Part shown: piece after piece, positions 54,257 through 63,057 of the stretch | How the letters are laid out: every line of letters begins with the position of its first letter | Position numbering within the stretch: the first letter of the stretch is position 1 | Notes under the pieces: generated by a model | What the model saw: only the letters and a program-made list of their open reading frames with translations | Told to the model about the DNA's origin: nothing | Database searches by the model: none | Program-made: the position numbers and the translations under genes | Assembly (NCBI GenBank): GCA_042663485.1 | Contig: JBHTAF010000006.1 | Reading direction: 5' to 3' (one strand) | DNA from: Natronosalvus sp042663485 | GTDB lineage: Archaea; Halobacteriota; Halobacteria; Halobacteriales; Natrialbaceae | DNA length: 64,000 bases

Positions 54257-57200
54257 TGGAGCATGATGAATTGACGGATCACTTGGCGCTGGAGCTTCCA
54301 CCAGGATTCCGGTTCACCAATGATCAAGCCGATGTCATGCACGCGTTTCATGAAGGAAGCGGCCGTGTTGCCGTGGGATCTGGCGCCGGGACCGGGAAAA
54401 CGACGACACTGACGCGGGTCGTCGCAGAAACCGTTACTAGAATGGCGGAACCAACGCCCAGTAATTTAAACGCCAACCCATTCGACGAAATTCTCGTCAC
54501 GACGTTTACTCGAGACGCAGCCGGTCAGTTGAAAACGAAAATCAAGCAAATTCTTCGCGAACATGAGGCCAACGGTGGGGCAGAGTTCGATCCAGACCTC
54601 TGGCGATGGCTCGAGACGGATAGCACTATCTCAACGATTGACTCCTTCGTGGGCGATCTACTTCGTGAAATCGCTACCGAAGTGTATGTCGCACCAGACT
54701 TTGAGGTGCGAGACAAAATCGAAACAGAAGAACTCCTGCAGGAGGTCATTCGCGAACTTCAAGACGACGAAGACTACGCCGAGGCACTGACGCTTCTGGA
54801 TGATGTCCTAGAAAACACGACTCCACGACAGTATCTCTTCGACATCCAGCAGAAGCTTCGCGAGTTTTGTTATGAATTCCCAGACCCGAGTGCTTCTCCC
54901 GGAACAACGCTCTTCGCGGACCAGATGCGCGATGAGTTACATCACGGTCGGGAACCCCCATTTGACGAGGCCGATATCCGGGATATTGTCTCGCATGTGA
55001 CTGGCATCCCGCAGACCGAAATTGATAGTGGAACTGCGGAAACAAGAGAGGCAATTGAGCAGGATTATCGCCACAATGTCGCCTTCGCTGAGGCCCTAGA
55101 CGACCTCCTCGATGGCTTCGAAGCAGAGTATGATCAACGAACCCGTAACTCGGGACAACTCTCGTATCAAGATATTGTCTACATTGTTTGGGAATACTTG
55201 GAGCAAGAGGAGAGCCAGGAGTTCCGAAGTGGTCTCTCCAATCGGTTCACGAAGGTCTTTATTGATGAATTTCAGGACACCAGTTATGCCCAGTGTCGGA
55301 TCCTACGCCATCTAATTACAAACGATGACGATGGGGGCGATGTTCTGGTAATCGGGGACGTCAAGCAGTCAATTTACGGTTGGCGGTCTGCCGATCCCGA
55401 GATATTTGCTCGTATCTTAGAGCATGCAGAGACAGCAAGTGAAGAGGCCGACGAGTATCTTGGGGTGACGGGTTGGACGCAAGCAAACTTGGTGACGAAC
55501 TTCCGCAGCCATCCTCACTTAGTCCGAGCAGGGAACCATTTGTTCGATCGGGTATTCAGAGACGGTGGGTTGGGTGGGATTGGCAATTTCCCCATCTCAT
55601 CGCAGGCGCTTCGCCCCCATCGACCGCCAACGAACGATGATGACGCCCATCTCCATATCCTACCACTTGGGGACACGAATGCTGATGGTTGGCGGACGCG
55701 TGACCCGATTCGCACAGCGGGAACTATTCGAACGATGGTGGACGACGATAGCTACTCTATCGGGGATGGCGACAAGGAGCGGCCGGTCAAAGCCGGCGAC
55801 GTAACCCTCCTGTTCAGGCGAGGGACGTATATGCGTCAGTTTAGAGACGCGCTGGATGAATATGGCCTTGATAACTCGATTGTCGCTGAGCGAGGGTTGT
55901 TCAAATCCGACGAAGTCGGGTTCGTTGTAGACGTCCTTGATTGGTTTGCCAACCCACATTCGAAGGATTCGTTATTGCGCATTCTTCGCTCACCTGTTAC
56001 CGCACTCTCAGACCGCACACTCCGGTATCTAGCTCGGTTTGACTGGAACCTCCCCCAAGCGCTCGAAGAGTGGCCAGATAGTGAACTCCCGGCCAGTGAC
56101 TTTGACCGGTTGACCGGGTTAGTCGACCTCCGGAGTGATCTCCGCTGGGACAGAGAAGGATCGAAGGCCAAACTCGTCCAGAAGATCATCCAACATACCG
56201 GTCTGGAGACGATTCTATTGACGGGCAACGATGCGATGCAGAAATATGGCAACCTGTGGGTGCTAGTAGAACAAGTTCGGGATTGGGAAGACGAAGAGCT
56301 ACTGCCCTACCGGGAATTTGTTGACCGGCTTCTACGCTATCGCCAGATGGCGCGATCAAATGACGAGACCTTCGAAGTGGCTCAGATCGCTGACGCAAGT
56401 GCCGATCAGACAGTAAAGCTACGAACGGTCCACAGCGCAAAGGGGTTAGAATTTGGTGTAGTCGTCCTTCCCGACCTCCTTGCTGGGCCTGGAGGCCGTG
56501 TTCAGGGCCGAGATCAACTCTACTTTCGTGATCCCACCAATGGCGAGTATCGAGCCGCAGTCCATCCTCGGGCGTCTAGTGATCCAATAGGGTTTGATAA
56601 TGGGCCGGGACGGACCTGGATTCGAAGCGACTACCGATGCACGCTCTGGCTTGCGCCGGACAGAGATTCTAACACAGGCGAATTCAGATATCAGCACCCA
56701 TTTAATCCAGCCGTCGAGAATGACTTTGCTGAGTTCTGGCGCCTCCTTTATGTCGCCTTCACACGCGCCGAAGATCATCTGATCCTCCCGTTAGGGGACT
56801 CAATTACACACCATCATCATTGGTCGTCGTGGGCCCATCCACTACTAAATGTCTTCAGAGAGGGAGACGAATGGACAATCCCGAATGACGGAAAACCAGA
56901 GGAGTTCAGCCTCGACCACTCGTCGATGCAGCAGGATGACGATCCTCCCGATTCAATCCCTCTTGGTATCGGACTGATCGACAGAGCGGATCCCATCGAT
57001 ACAGAGCCAATCGGCTTACCACCACTAACATCTACAACAAATGCTGAAGATCCAGAACCCGACAACTCGCCTGATGAGCCGGAGCAACAGCCGTTTACAC
57101 CTCGAGAGCTGAATCCTTCGACACTCCATGACCTCGTAGCATGTCCGCGCCGGTATCAATACCGAGCGTTAGAGGAGATTAGCGAAGCCCGAGGAGAATC

Positions 57201-57891
57201 CCCGCCCGGTTCGAATGCACCATCTGGATATTCACCTAGCTATTGGGGCACTCTGACTCACAACGCGCTGGAAGCACTCCACCGCGACAAGCGAGCCAGC
57301 GAATCGGGAGAGGAGGAAACTGCCCTGACTAAGTTCCTTGATCAACATCCCGAAATTTCCGACGAGCTTCAGGCTGTCGTTGACCAATATCAGGAAACCC
57401 CCATCTGGGACACGGTTAGGGATGCAAAGACGGTCCTCCCCGAGTACGAACTTTCGGCAATACATCCTGCTAAGCCTCATGTTCATCTAAGTGGGTTCGT
57501 CGATCTCCTCGTACAGACTGCCGATGGATGGGAGGTTATCGACTTCAAGACCGGTACCCCGCCAGCTTCTGGCTCGTATCTCGCCAATCAATATCGATGG
57601 CAATTGGCAACGTATGCCTGGCTATTGAACGAAGAATACGATATTGAAGCGAGCAAGTTGGAGATATACTACGTGCAAAGCGGCAAGTCCCATGAGGTGA
57701 GTCCCAACTGGAGTGAATTCTCGGCTCACCTGCGCGAGCTTCCGGACCGACTATTTGTGGAGTCCGAGGAAGGCCTTCCAACACGTCCCGACCCCGATCC
57801 AGCTCACAACAATGCGGACGAACTCGATCTAGAGACGCGGTGTGGAAGCTGTCCATTTACGAGCATTTGCTCAGCATGGACCGATAAATGA
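54256..57891 (+). CDS. AddA-like UvrD-type helicase with C-terminal PD-(D/E)xK nuclease
   Basis: This 1211-aa SF1A helicase has Walker A GAGTGKTTT (43-51), motif II FIDEFQDTSYAQ (about 335-346), GDVKQSIYGWRSAD (motif III/IV), TVHSAKGLEFGVVVLP (motif V) and YVAFTRAEDHL (motif VI). The C terminus is a RecB/Cas4-type nuclease with D1083 (SGFVDLL), D1096-F-K1098 (VIDFKTGTP) and Fe-S cysteines C963, C1196, C1199, C1205. ATG 54256 overlaps the AddB-like stop by one base behind GGAGGTGG. Dual nuclease-type ends in both subunits resemble bacterial AddAB, which haloarchaea normally lack. Confidence 0.85.
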   Translation: MEHDELTDHLALELPPGFRFTNDQADVMHAFHEGSGRVAVGSGAGTGKTTTLTRVVAETVTRMAEPTPSNLNANPFDEILVTTFTRDAAGQLKTKIKQILREHEANGGAEFDPDLWRWLETDSTISTIDSFVGDLLREIATEVYVAPDFEVRDKIETEELLQEVIRELQDDEDYAEALTLLDDVLENTTPRQYLFDIQQKLREFCYEFPDPSASPGTTLFADQMRDELHHGREPPFDEADIRDIVSHVTGIPQTEIDSGTAETREAIEQDYRHNVAFAEALDDLLDGFEAEYDQRTRNSGQLSYQDIVYIVWEYLEQEESQEFRSGLSNRFTKVFIDEFQDTSYAQCRILRHLITNDDDGGDVLVIGDVKQSIYGWRSADPEIFARILEHAETASEEADEYLGVTGWTQANLVTNFRSHPHLVRAGNHLFDRVFRDGGLGGIGNFPISSQALRPHRPPTNDDDAHLHILPLGDTNADGWRTRDPIRTAGTIRTMVDDDSYSIGDGDKERPVKAGDVTLLFRRGTYMRQFRDALDEYGLDNSIVAERGLFKSDEVGFVVDVLDWFANPHSKDSLLRILRSPVTALSDRTLRYLARFDWNLPQALEEWPDSELPASDFDRLTGLVDLRSDLRWDREGSKAKLVQKIIQHTGLETILLTGNDAMQKYGNLWVLVEQVRDWEDEELLPYREFVDRLLRYRQMARSNDETFEVAQIADASADQTVKLRTVHSAKGLEFGVVVLPDLLAGPGGRVQGRDQLYFRDPTNGEYRAAVHPRASSDPIGFDNGPGRTWIRSDYRCTLWLAPDRDSNTGEFRYQHPFNPAVENDFAEFWRLLYVAFTRAEDHLILPLGDSITHHHHWSSWAHPLLNVFREGDEWTIPNDGKPEEFSLDHSSMQQDDDPPDSIPLGIGLIDRADPIDTEPIGLPPLTSTTNAEDPEPDNSPDEPEQQPFTPRELNPSTLHDLVACPRRYQYRALEEISEARGESPPGSNAPSGYSPSYWGTLTHNALEALHRDKRASESGEEETALTKFLDQHPEISDELQAVVDQYQETPIWDTVRDAKTVLPEYELSAIHPAKPHVHLSGFVDLLVQTADGWEVIDFKTGTPPASGSYLANQYRWQLATYAWLLNEEYDIEASKLEIYYVQSGKSHEVSPNWSEFSAHLRELPDRLFVESEEGLPTRPDPDPAHNNADELDLETRCGSCPFTSICSAWTDK

Positions 57892-57920
57892 TCCACTCTC
57901 CAGCGTAACTGCCCTCACTT

Positions 57921-60863
57921 TCACCCAAATATATCGTCAAAATCATCTGGGTCCTCTGTCAGGCTTCCAGTTCCGTTGGATACAATCTGAGTCTCTGTTT
58001 CGTTCAACGGATCTGGACTCGCATCCGGTTCGAAGACGTTCGGATCGTCTACTACTCCGAGAAAGACTGGCCCATCTTCGAGAACGGTTAACATATGGTC
58101 GTGTTCGTTGATAATGATCGTCCCACCACCCTTCTCTCGACGGACAAATGCGATCTCCTCTTTGAATTCATCTGTGGAAATGTACTGCCGGCCGTCTCGT
58201 GTCTTCCTGAATAATCGTCCCTGACTATCGACGCTCACCTGCTTAACCGGTTCGCGAGTCCCTTCGTATTGATCACCCAGATCAAGTTCGTCTGCATCCG
58301 GGACAATCTCCGGTTCTGGGCGCGGTGGATATTCCTCAGGAGTAGCTGGGCGAATCGTCCCAGTTGCGTAGCTCTCCCCATCGCGTTCCCACACCTTGTG
58401 GTTGACTTTCGCACTTGCGAGTTCATCTTGCCAGTCATACTCTTCGAAGATGCGTTCATCAACCGTATCCCTCGCATAGAGAACATAGAGCGTCGACTCT
58501 TGGGTTGCATCTTCTCCAGTTCGTAAGATCCGTCCTAGTGTCTGAATCCGTTGGCGGATGCTACTACTCGAGACCCGTACGATACCCACGTCCGCGCTCG
58601 GGACGTCAACCCCCTCAACGAGTGCCTTCACGCTTAACATCACGTTCGCCATGTCGTCTTCTCGGAACCAGTCCATCGCAATGTCGTTCCAGACGTTTCG
58701 TGAATGTCCCGAATGATACATCACCGGCCAGTAATCCGGTCGCTCAAACAACTCCTCGATCTTTCTATCGACTGTCTCTAGCCCGTCGAATGTCTCATAG
58801 AGGCGTTGTCGATATCCCGAATCGTCAGCTGATACTTCCTTCGTTCGTGCGTTTACTCCCCGATGTTCCCACGGTGAAATGAGTTGTTCAAGCTGTCTAA
58901 TTCTCTCTTGAAAGACGATCGTTTTCTGATCAGTATCGACGGCATCTCGTAATAAATGGAGGGTAATAGCCTGCCGAGCGACGGCATTCGCAACCAGCTC
59001 TCGTCGTTCTTGAGTGTACTGGAAGTAGTCGGCAATTGCACCAGTTGGACCATCAGCGTTATTCCGGATTACATGGAGTTTCTGTGAAAAACTCCCAGAT
59101 AGCTCGTAGAGTTGACGCTCGTACATCTGGTGGATCTCTTTGACGGCATTCGAGACTTTCCGTGAGAGTTCGTCATACTCACGTTGTTCTGGTTGGGCAA
59201 GATCGAAACCGACGTACTCGATAGTGAACTCTGGAATGAGACCTTGCTGGATACCCTCATCATATGTGAGTTTATAGTATATCTCCCCAAGCTGTTCTAA
59301 TAGGAGTTTATCCGATTCGGTTAATTCGTCTTCTCTCGAGACAGGCGTTGCTGAGAGGCCAAGCGATGCTGTTCGATGATAGTCGAATATATTTGAGAAT
59401 TTGTCGCCTGTGTAACGGTGGCACTCGTCAGCAACCATTAGATGGTTCGGTCTCTCAGCATCATCCAATACACGGTCCAGATAGTCATTTTTAACTGCAC
59501 TATTCACAATACTAACAATAATACGACAATCCTCGAAGTCGTCTTTGTGACCACCACCTGCCCAGCCGAGCTCATCTATCGGGACGTTTAGTTTTGAGAC
59601 TAACTCGGTGAGCCACTGGTGCATCAGCACCTTCGTCGGAACGACGATGGTAGTCACTCGATCGTCTGAATCCTTCTGGATCCACTGTCGTATAATCTCT
59701 AGTGCCATGACCGTCTTTCCAGCACCCGTGACAACCTGTGCAATGCCGGTTTCCGGTCTTCGGTCCTTATCTTGTCCAAACCACTGGTTGGCCGCCTCAT
59801 GTTGCCAATTGTATAGAGCGAACTCTGAAGGGAACGTGTACGATGCCCGGTCTTCATCTTGTAATAGTTCAAGATCCGCACGTGACATGCCGCTTCCAGC
59901 AGAAATCCGTATCCGATGAGCCTCCTGCTCATCGTCAGCGTTTAACATTCGCTTCAGGACACCCGCTGAGAGTCCTCGCAGCGCCTGTGAATCAAATGAT
60001 GGATAGGATTCGATGATTTGATCACGGAGATCGCTGCGACGGCTGTGTGCATCCCGATACTTTTGCTTTCGCCGAAGTTCACTGCCAGTAGTCCCCTCTC
60101 TCGTATCCGGATCAAGATAATCCGACCAAAAGGTCTTGTACCACTGTCGGCGTTTGTTCCAGCCGCCAGACTCACGGTACATATAGTACTTCATCATGTC
60201 CCGCTTGGCTGCCTGATTTGGTGGCTCGACAGTAGATCCCTCACGCTTGAGACGCGTTTCTAACGTGTCGAAGATATCCGTGTTTCTGAATCGTCGTTTG
60301 TAGCGATTTACTGTCTCTTCCGATGTTATCGTATACGTCTCGCCGTTCTTTTCAGCTACTCTGAGCAATACCAAGAGAGGTAGATAGCCACGGATCCCCT
60401 GATCGTTGAATTCATAGCCGTAATCCTCTGCAAGTATTGACCGGATCGTACCTTGTGATATACCCTCAGCATTGTCCTCCAAGACACGTAGAATCCGCTC
60501 TAACCCCTCGATACCTTCAGGTTTCGTCCCCATAGCAACCCAGCTACGCTTCAGTGATTTCCAGAGGAACTCAGAGAACGTTAGATCACCTGTCAGGTAG
60601 TCCGTTGCGAACGGAGACGGATGGACAGTATCATCATCACGATCAACAACGCCTATCTCTGCGTATGTAGAGAGGATACGGCTAATGTACGATTCCGAGT
60701 ATTGTTCGTTGGTCCCTGGCTTTCGCAACTCTTCATGGCACCGATCTTGGAAGGCACTCCAATCCATTCCTAATTCGGAATTAGCAGCAATTTTGACAAC
60801 TGTCTGATAGCGGTCTGGGTCCGTTGGAACGCCAATGATCGGCGTTGGAAAGCGTCGTCCCAT
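57921..60863 (-). CDS. SF2 helicase with N-terminal winged-helix region and C-terminal repeat module
   Basis: This 980-aa protein has an N-terminal winged-helix-rich region (SYISRILSTYAEIGVVDRD and following) somewhat like AlwI-type restriction proteins, then a DEAD/DEAH-type SF2 helicase: GAGKTVMA (about 378), VADECHRYTG (DECH, about 478), LSATPVSRE (about 503), and QTLGRILRTGE (motif VI). The C terminus holds a Gly-Gly-Gly-T-I-I-I-N...LTV...PVFLGVV unit at 912-938 that matches the repeat module of the two upstream genes. It starts 3 bp after the 298-aa gene. Convergent with the AddA-like gene. Confidence 0.8.
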   Translation of the reverse strand: MGRRFPTPIIGVPTDPDRYQTVVKIAANSELGMDWSAFQDRCHEELRKPGTNEQYSESYISRILSTYAEIGVVDRDDDTVHPSPFATDYLTGDLTFSEFLWKSLKRSWVAMGTKPEGIEGLERILRVLEDNAEGISQGTIRSILAEDYGYEFNDQGIRGYLPLLVLLRVAEKNGETYTITSEETVNRYKRRFRNTDIFDTLETRLKREGSTVEPPNQAAKRDMMKYYMYRESGGWNKRRQWYKTFWSDYLDPDTREGTTGSELRRKQKYRDAHSRRSDLRDQIIESYPSFDSQALRGLSAGVLKRMLNADDEQEAHRIRISAGSGMSRADLELLQDEDRASYTFPSEFALYNWQHEAANQWFGQDKDRRPETGIAQVVTGAGKTVMALEIIRQWIQKDSDDRVTTIVVPTKVLMHQWLTELVSKLNVPIDELGWAGGGHKDDFEDCRIIVSIVNSAVKNDYLDRVLDDAERPNHLMVADECHRYTGDKFSNIFDYHRTASLGLSATPVSREDELTESDKLLLEQLGEIYYKLTYDEGIQQGLIPEFTIEYVGFDLAQPEQREYDELSRKVSNAVKEIHQMYERQLYELSGSFSQKLHVIRNNADGPTGAIADYFQYTQERRELVANAVARQAITLHLLRDAVDTDQKTIVFQERIRQLEQLISPWEHRGVNARTKEVSADDSGYRQRLYETFDGLETVDRKIEELFERPDYWPVMYHSGHSRNVWNDIAMDWFREDDMANVMLSVKALVEGVDVPSADVGIVRVSSSSIRQRIQTLGRILRTGEDATQESTLYVLYARDTVDERIFEEYDWQDELASAKVNHKVWERDGESYATGTIRPATPEEYPPRPEPEIVPDADELDLGDQYEGTREPVKQVSVDSQGRLFRKTRDGRQYISTDEFKEEIAFVRREKGGGTIIINEHDHMLTVLEDGPVFLGVVDDPNVFEPDASPDPLNETETQIVSNGTGSLTEDPDDFDDIFG

Positions 60864-60866
60864 CTG

Positions 60867-61763
60867 TTAGTAATCGCCCAGTTCTTCGCCTCGAGCAGTT
60901 TTAACGTAGTACGTCTCGTCATCGATAACGGGTCGTGGAATTACACCATCGTCAAATTGAGAGAGATGGCCAAGATAGAGCGGTAAATGCCCCTTCTCAG
61001 GTTCTCCATCACCCGTAACTTCGAGTCTACGATTCACCAAGCGTTGTGCCGCGATATTATTTTGTTCGTCAACTTTCTGCTCCCATTGGGTATAGAGATC
61101 ATCCAATTCGGTCGCTTTGTCGTCCGGAACTTCTTCACGAGGAACGTTTGCGTAGATGTGTCCAAACTCATTGATATAGAGTCGGCCTGCAGTACTCCGA
61201 TACTCCTGATAGGCGGCGATAAGTTCAGGATGATCAAATGCTGACTCGAATCGATAGTCACGCCACTTCCAAATGAGTTTGTCGTCGTAACTGACCGCCC
61301 AACGCTCACCATGATTGAACGGGAACCCGCCCCAGACGTCGACCTCACTGGTTGGAAGGTCAGGATCTAATTCGATGTCAAACCCGTTGTCACCGTCATA
61401 CATTCCTACATAGACTGGTATCCATCCACTATCAACTGGTGCCCGATTCGCGTAGACGTACTGATCGCTGTAGATTTTAGTGAGTACTTCTCCACCAGCG
61501 GTAATTCGGATACTCCCTTTTCCAGTTCCATCGGATTTTCCTAGGTCTCGGAGGGTTTTAGTGAGATTCGCTGGTGGTTCGACCATAACAACGAGATCGT
61601 TATACTTCCACTGTAGGACGGTCTGATGATGTCGCCTTGACTCGACGATACTATACTGTGATCCCCTATAGGCTGATGGCCAGGGCATCCCTGGCTCAAG
61701 TGTGACATCCTTGTTGCCAGCTATTGGCACGGTAGTCGAATCACTAGTTATAGTTGCAAACAT
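60867..61763 (-). CDS. two-module repeat protein (second gene of operon)
   Basis: This 298-aa protein contains two copies of the module shared with its neighbours: first WPSAYRG (28-34), GSIRITAGGEVLT (83-95) and PVYVG (116-120); second a diverged copy AGRLYINEFGHIYA (192-205) and PLYLG (261-265). It is beta-rich with no known catalytic motif. It starts 2 bp after the stop of the 318-aa paralogue and is followed 3 bp later by the helicase gene. It is probably a binding or assembly subunit of a helicase complex. I recognise no family name. Confidence 0.65.
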   Translation of the reverse strand: MFATITSDSTTVPIAGNKDVTLEPGMPWPSAYRGSQYSIVESRRHHQTVLQWKYNDLVVMVEPPANLTKTLRDLGKSDGTGKGSIRITAGGEVLTKIYSDQYVYANRAPVDSGWIPVYVGMYDGDNGFDIELDPDLPTSEVDVWGGFPFNHGERWAVSYDDKLIWKWRDYRFESAFDHPELIAAYQEYRSTAGRLYINEFGHIYANVPREEVPDDKATELDDLYTQWEQKVDEQNNIAAQRLVNRRLEVTGDGEPEKGHLPLYLGHLSQFDDGVIPRPVIDDETYYVKTARGEELGDY

Positions 61764-61765
61764 CC

Positions 61766-62722
61766 TTACTCCTTTGATTCTATATCTTCACGTATCCAAT
61801 CGACCGGATCATCGAAAAATTCCGGGGCATCAGACCCAGATTCATCCGATTCACTACTATCGTCTTTCTGGTTGGTATCGCTGTTCGGTTTAGTAGATTC
61901 AGTAGGAGTGGTTTTGTGCTCCTTAGATGATGTACTCGAAGTCTGGCCGAGCCCACTCGCCCATGACGACAGGGATTCACGTTCCTCAGCGGATAGCTCG
62001 TCGGTAAGCGATCGTGGCTCATTCACCTCAATGGTATAGTCCCCGATATTCCCAACGTAGATCGGCAGCATCTCTACACCACGTTCTTTGCGTAGTTTGA
62101 TGATATTCTGCACGACACGGGGAATGTCGGAGAACTGTTCTCTAACAGTCCCTGGCGCTGGGTGGCTCGGAACCAGGGTAATCACATCACCCCATGGTGT
62201 AATGCGAAATGAGCCACCCTCAGGTTTGTACTGCTTTATTGGTTGTAGGATTCGCTGTGGTAATCCACCCTCGACCCGATGGCGACGGTTCGTTGCCCCA
62301 TTTTGCCACCAAGCCCTATTCCCAACGAACGAGTATCGAGCACCATCATAGACACTTGGCCAGAGGTCTCCTTCTTCTAAATCTGTGGGCCGGATAGGAA
62401 TACTGTACTCTGGAGCATCTTCAGGAACTAATTCTCCATCGAGATCGAACTCACCAATGTAGATGTTTTTGTATTCTCCTGAATCGGCATCTTCCAACCG
62501 TGTCAGTACATCCCCATTCTCTGTAATATGGATTCTTCCTCCGAGACGCTTCTGCTCGAGCAACCTATCCACAATATCGGTAGGCTCTGGAGATAGCTGG
62601 AGACGGTCAGTCCCATTATAAAGTTGCCACCAGACACTACCGTTCGGACTAATTTGGAGTTGAAAACCCCGGTAGTGTTCGGGCCACTCATCCCCTAGTG
62701 CAAGAGAAGATTTATTCCCCAT
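61766..62722 (-). CDS. two-module repeat protein (first gene of operon)
   Basis: This 318-aa protein starts at ATG 62722 (an upstream TTG is less likely). It has two clear module copies: WPEHYRG (13-19), GGRIHITENGDVLT (61-74), IYIG (87-90); and WPSVYDG (121-127), GGSFRITPWGDVIT (169-182), IYVG (221-224). After about 245 comes a Ser/Thr/Asp-rich linker and an acidic end with PVDWIREDIE. TTATAGTAAAAG (plus-strand orientation) in the upstream region may be the promoter. It leads the repeat-protein/helicase operon. The function is unknown. Confidence 0.65.
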   Translation of the reverse strand: MGNKSSLALGDEWPEHYRGFQLQISPNGSVWWQLYNGTDRLQLSPEPTDIVDRLLEQKRLGGRIHITENGDVLTRLEDADSGEYKNIYIGEFDLDGELVPEDAPEYSIPIRPTDLEEGDLWPSVYDGARYSFVGNRAWWQNGATNRRHRVEGGLPQRILQPIKQYKPEGGSFRITPWGDVITLVPSHPAPGTVREQFSDIPRVVQNIIKLRKERGVEMLPIYVGNIGDYTIEVNEPRSLTDELSAEERESLSSWASGLGQTSSTSSKEHKTTPTESTKPNSDTNQKDDSSESDESGSDAPEFFDDPVDWIREDIESKE

Positions 62723-63024
62723 ATGGTAGGATATACCTAGGGAGTTATAGTAAAAGTAACTTGTGACCAAGCAGACATTCCGCTGACGGGAACAAATGTA
62801 GACAATCGGTTTTGGGAAATGACTTCAATAACACTATTTGGACAACCGGTAAGCCACTATTCGGAAATGATCAGATCAGAGGGTGAATTATCGTAAAGTA
62901 CCACGAGTCACCTGACCCGTAGAACTCTCGCTGTTTCCTTTTGAGTGAAATTGGCTCGTGCATACATTCATTTATCCTATATGATGTCTGAATTAGAATG
63001 AGCGCAAGATGTACGGCAACAAGT
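62723..63024. other. divergent intergenic region
   Basis: About 300 bp of A+T-rich sequence between the minus-strand repeat-protein operon and the SNF2-type helicase. No gene, tRNA or repeat is seen apart from the palindrome listed separately. Confidence 0.4.
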
Positions 63025-63048
63025 CTTATTAGCTAATTGGCTAATAAG
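63025..63048 (+). promoter_or_regulatory. 9-bp palindrome before the SNF2-type helicase
   Basis: CTTATTAGC (63025-63033) and GCTAATAAG (63040-63048) are perfect inverted arms with a 6-bp spacer, ending 9 bp before the start at 63058. Its position overlaps the expected core promoter or transcription start, so it may be an operator. Confidence 0.6.
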
Positions 63049-63057
63049 GTGGTATAG

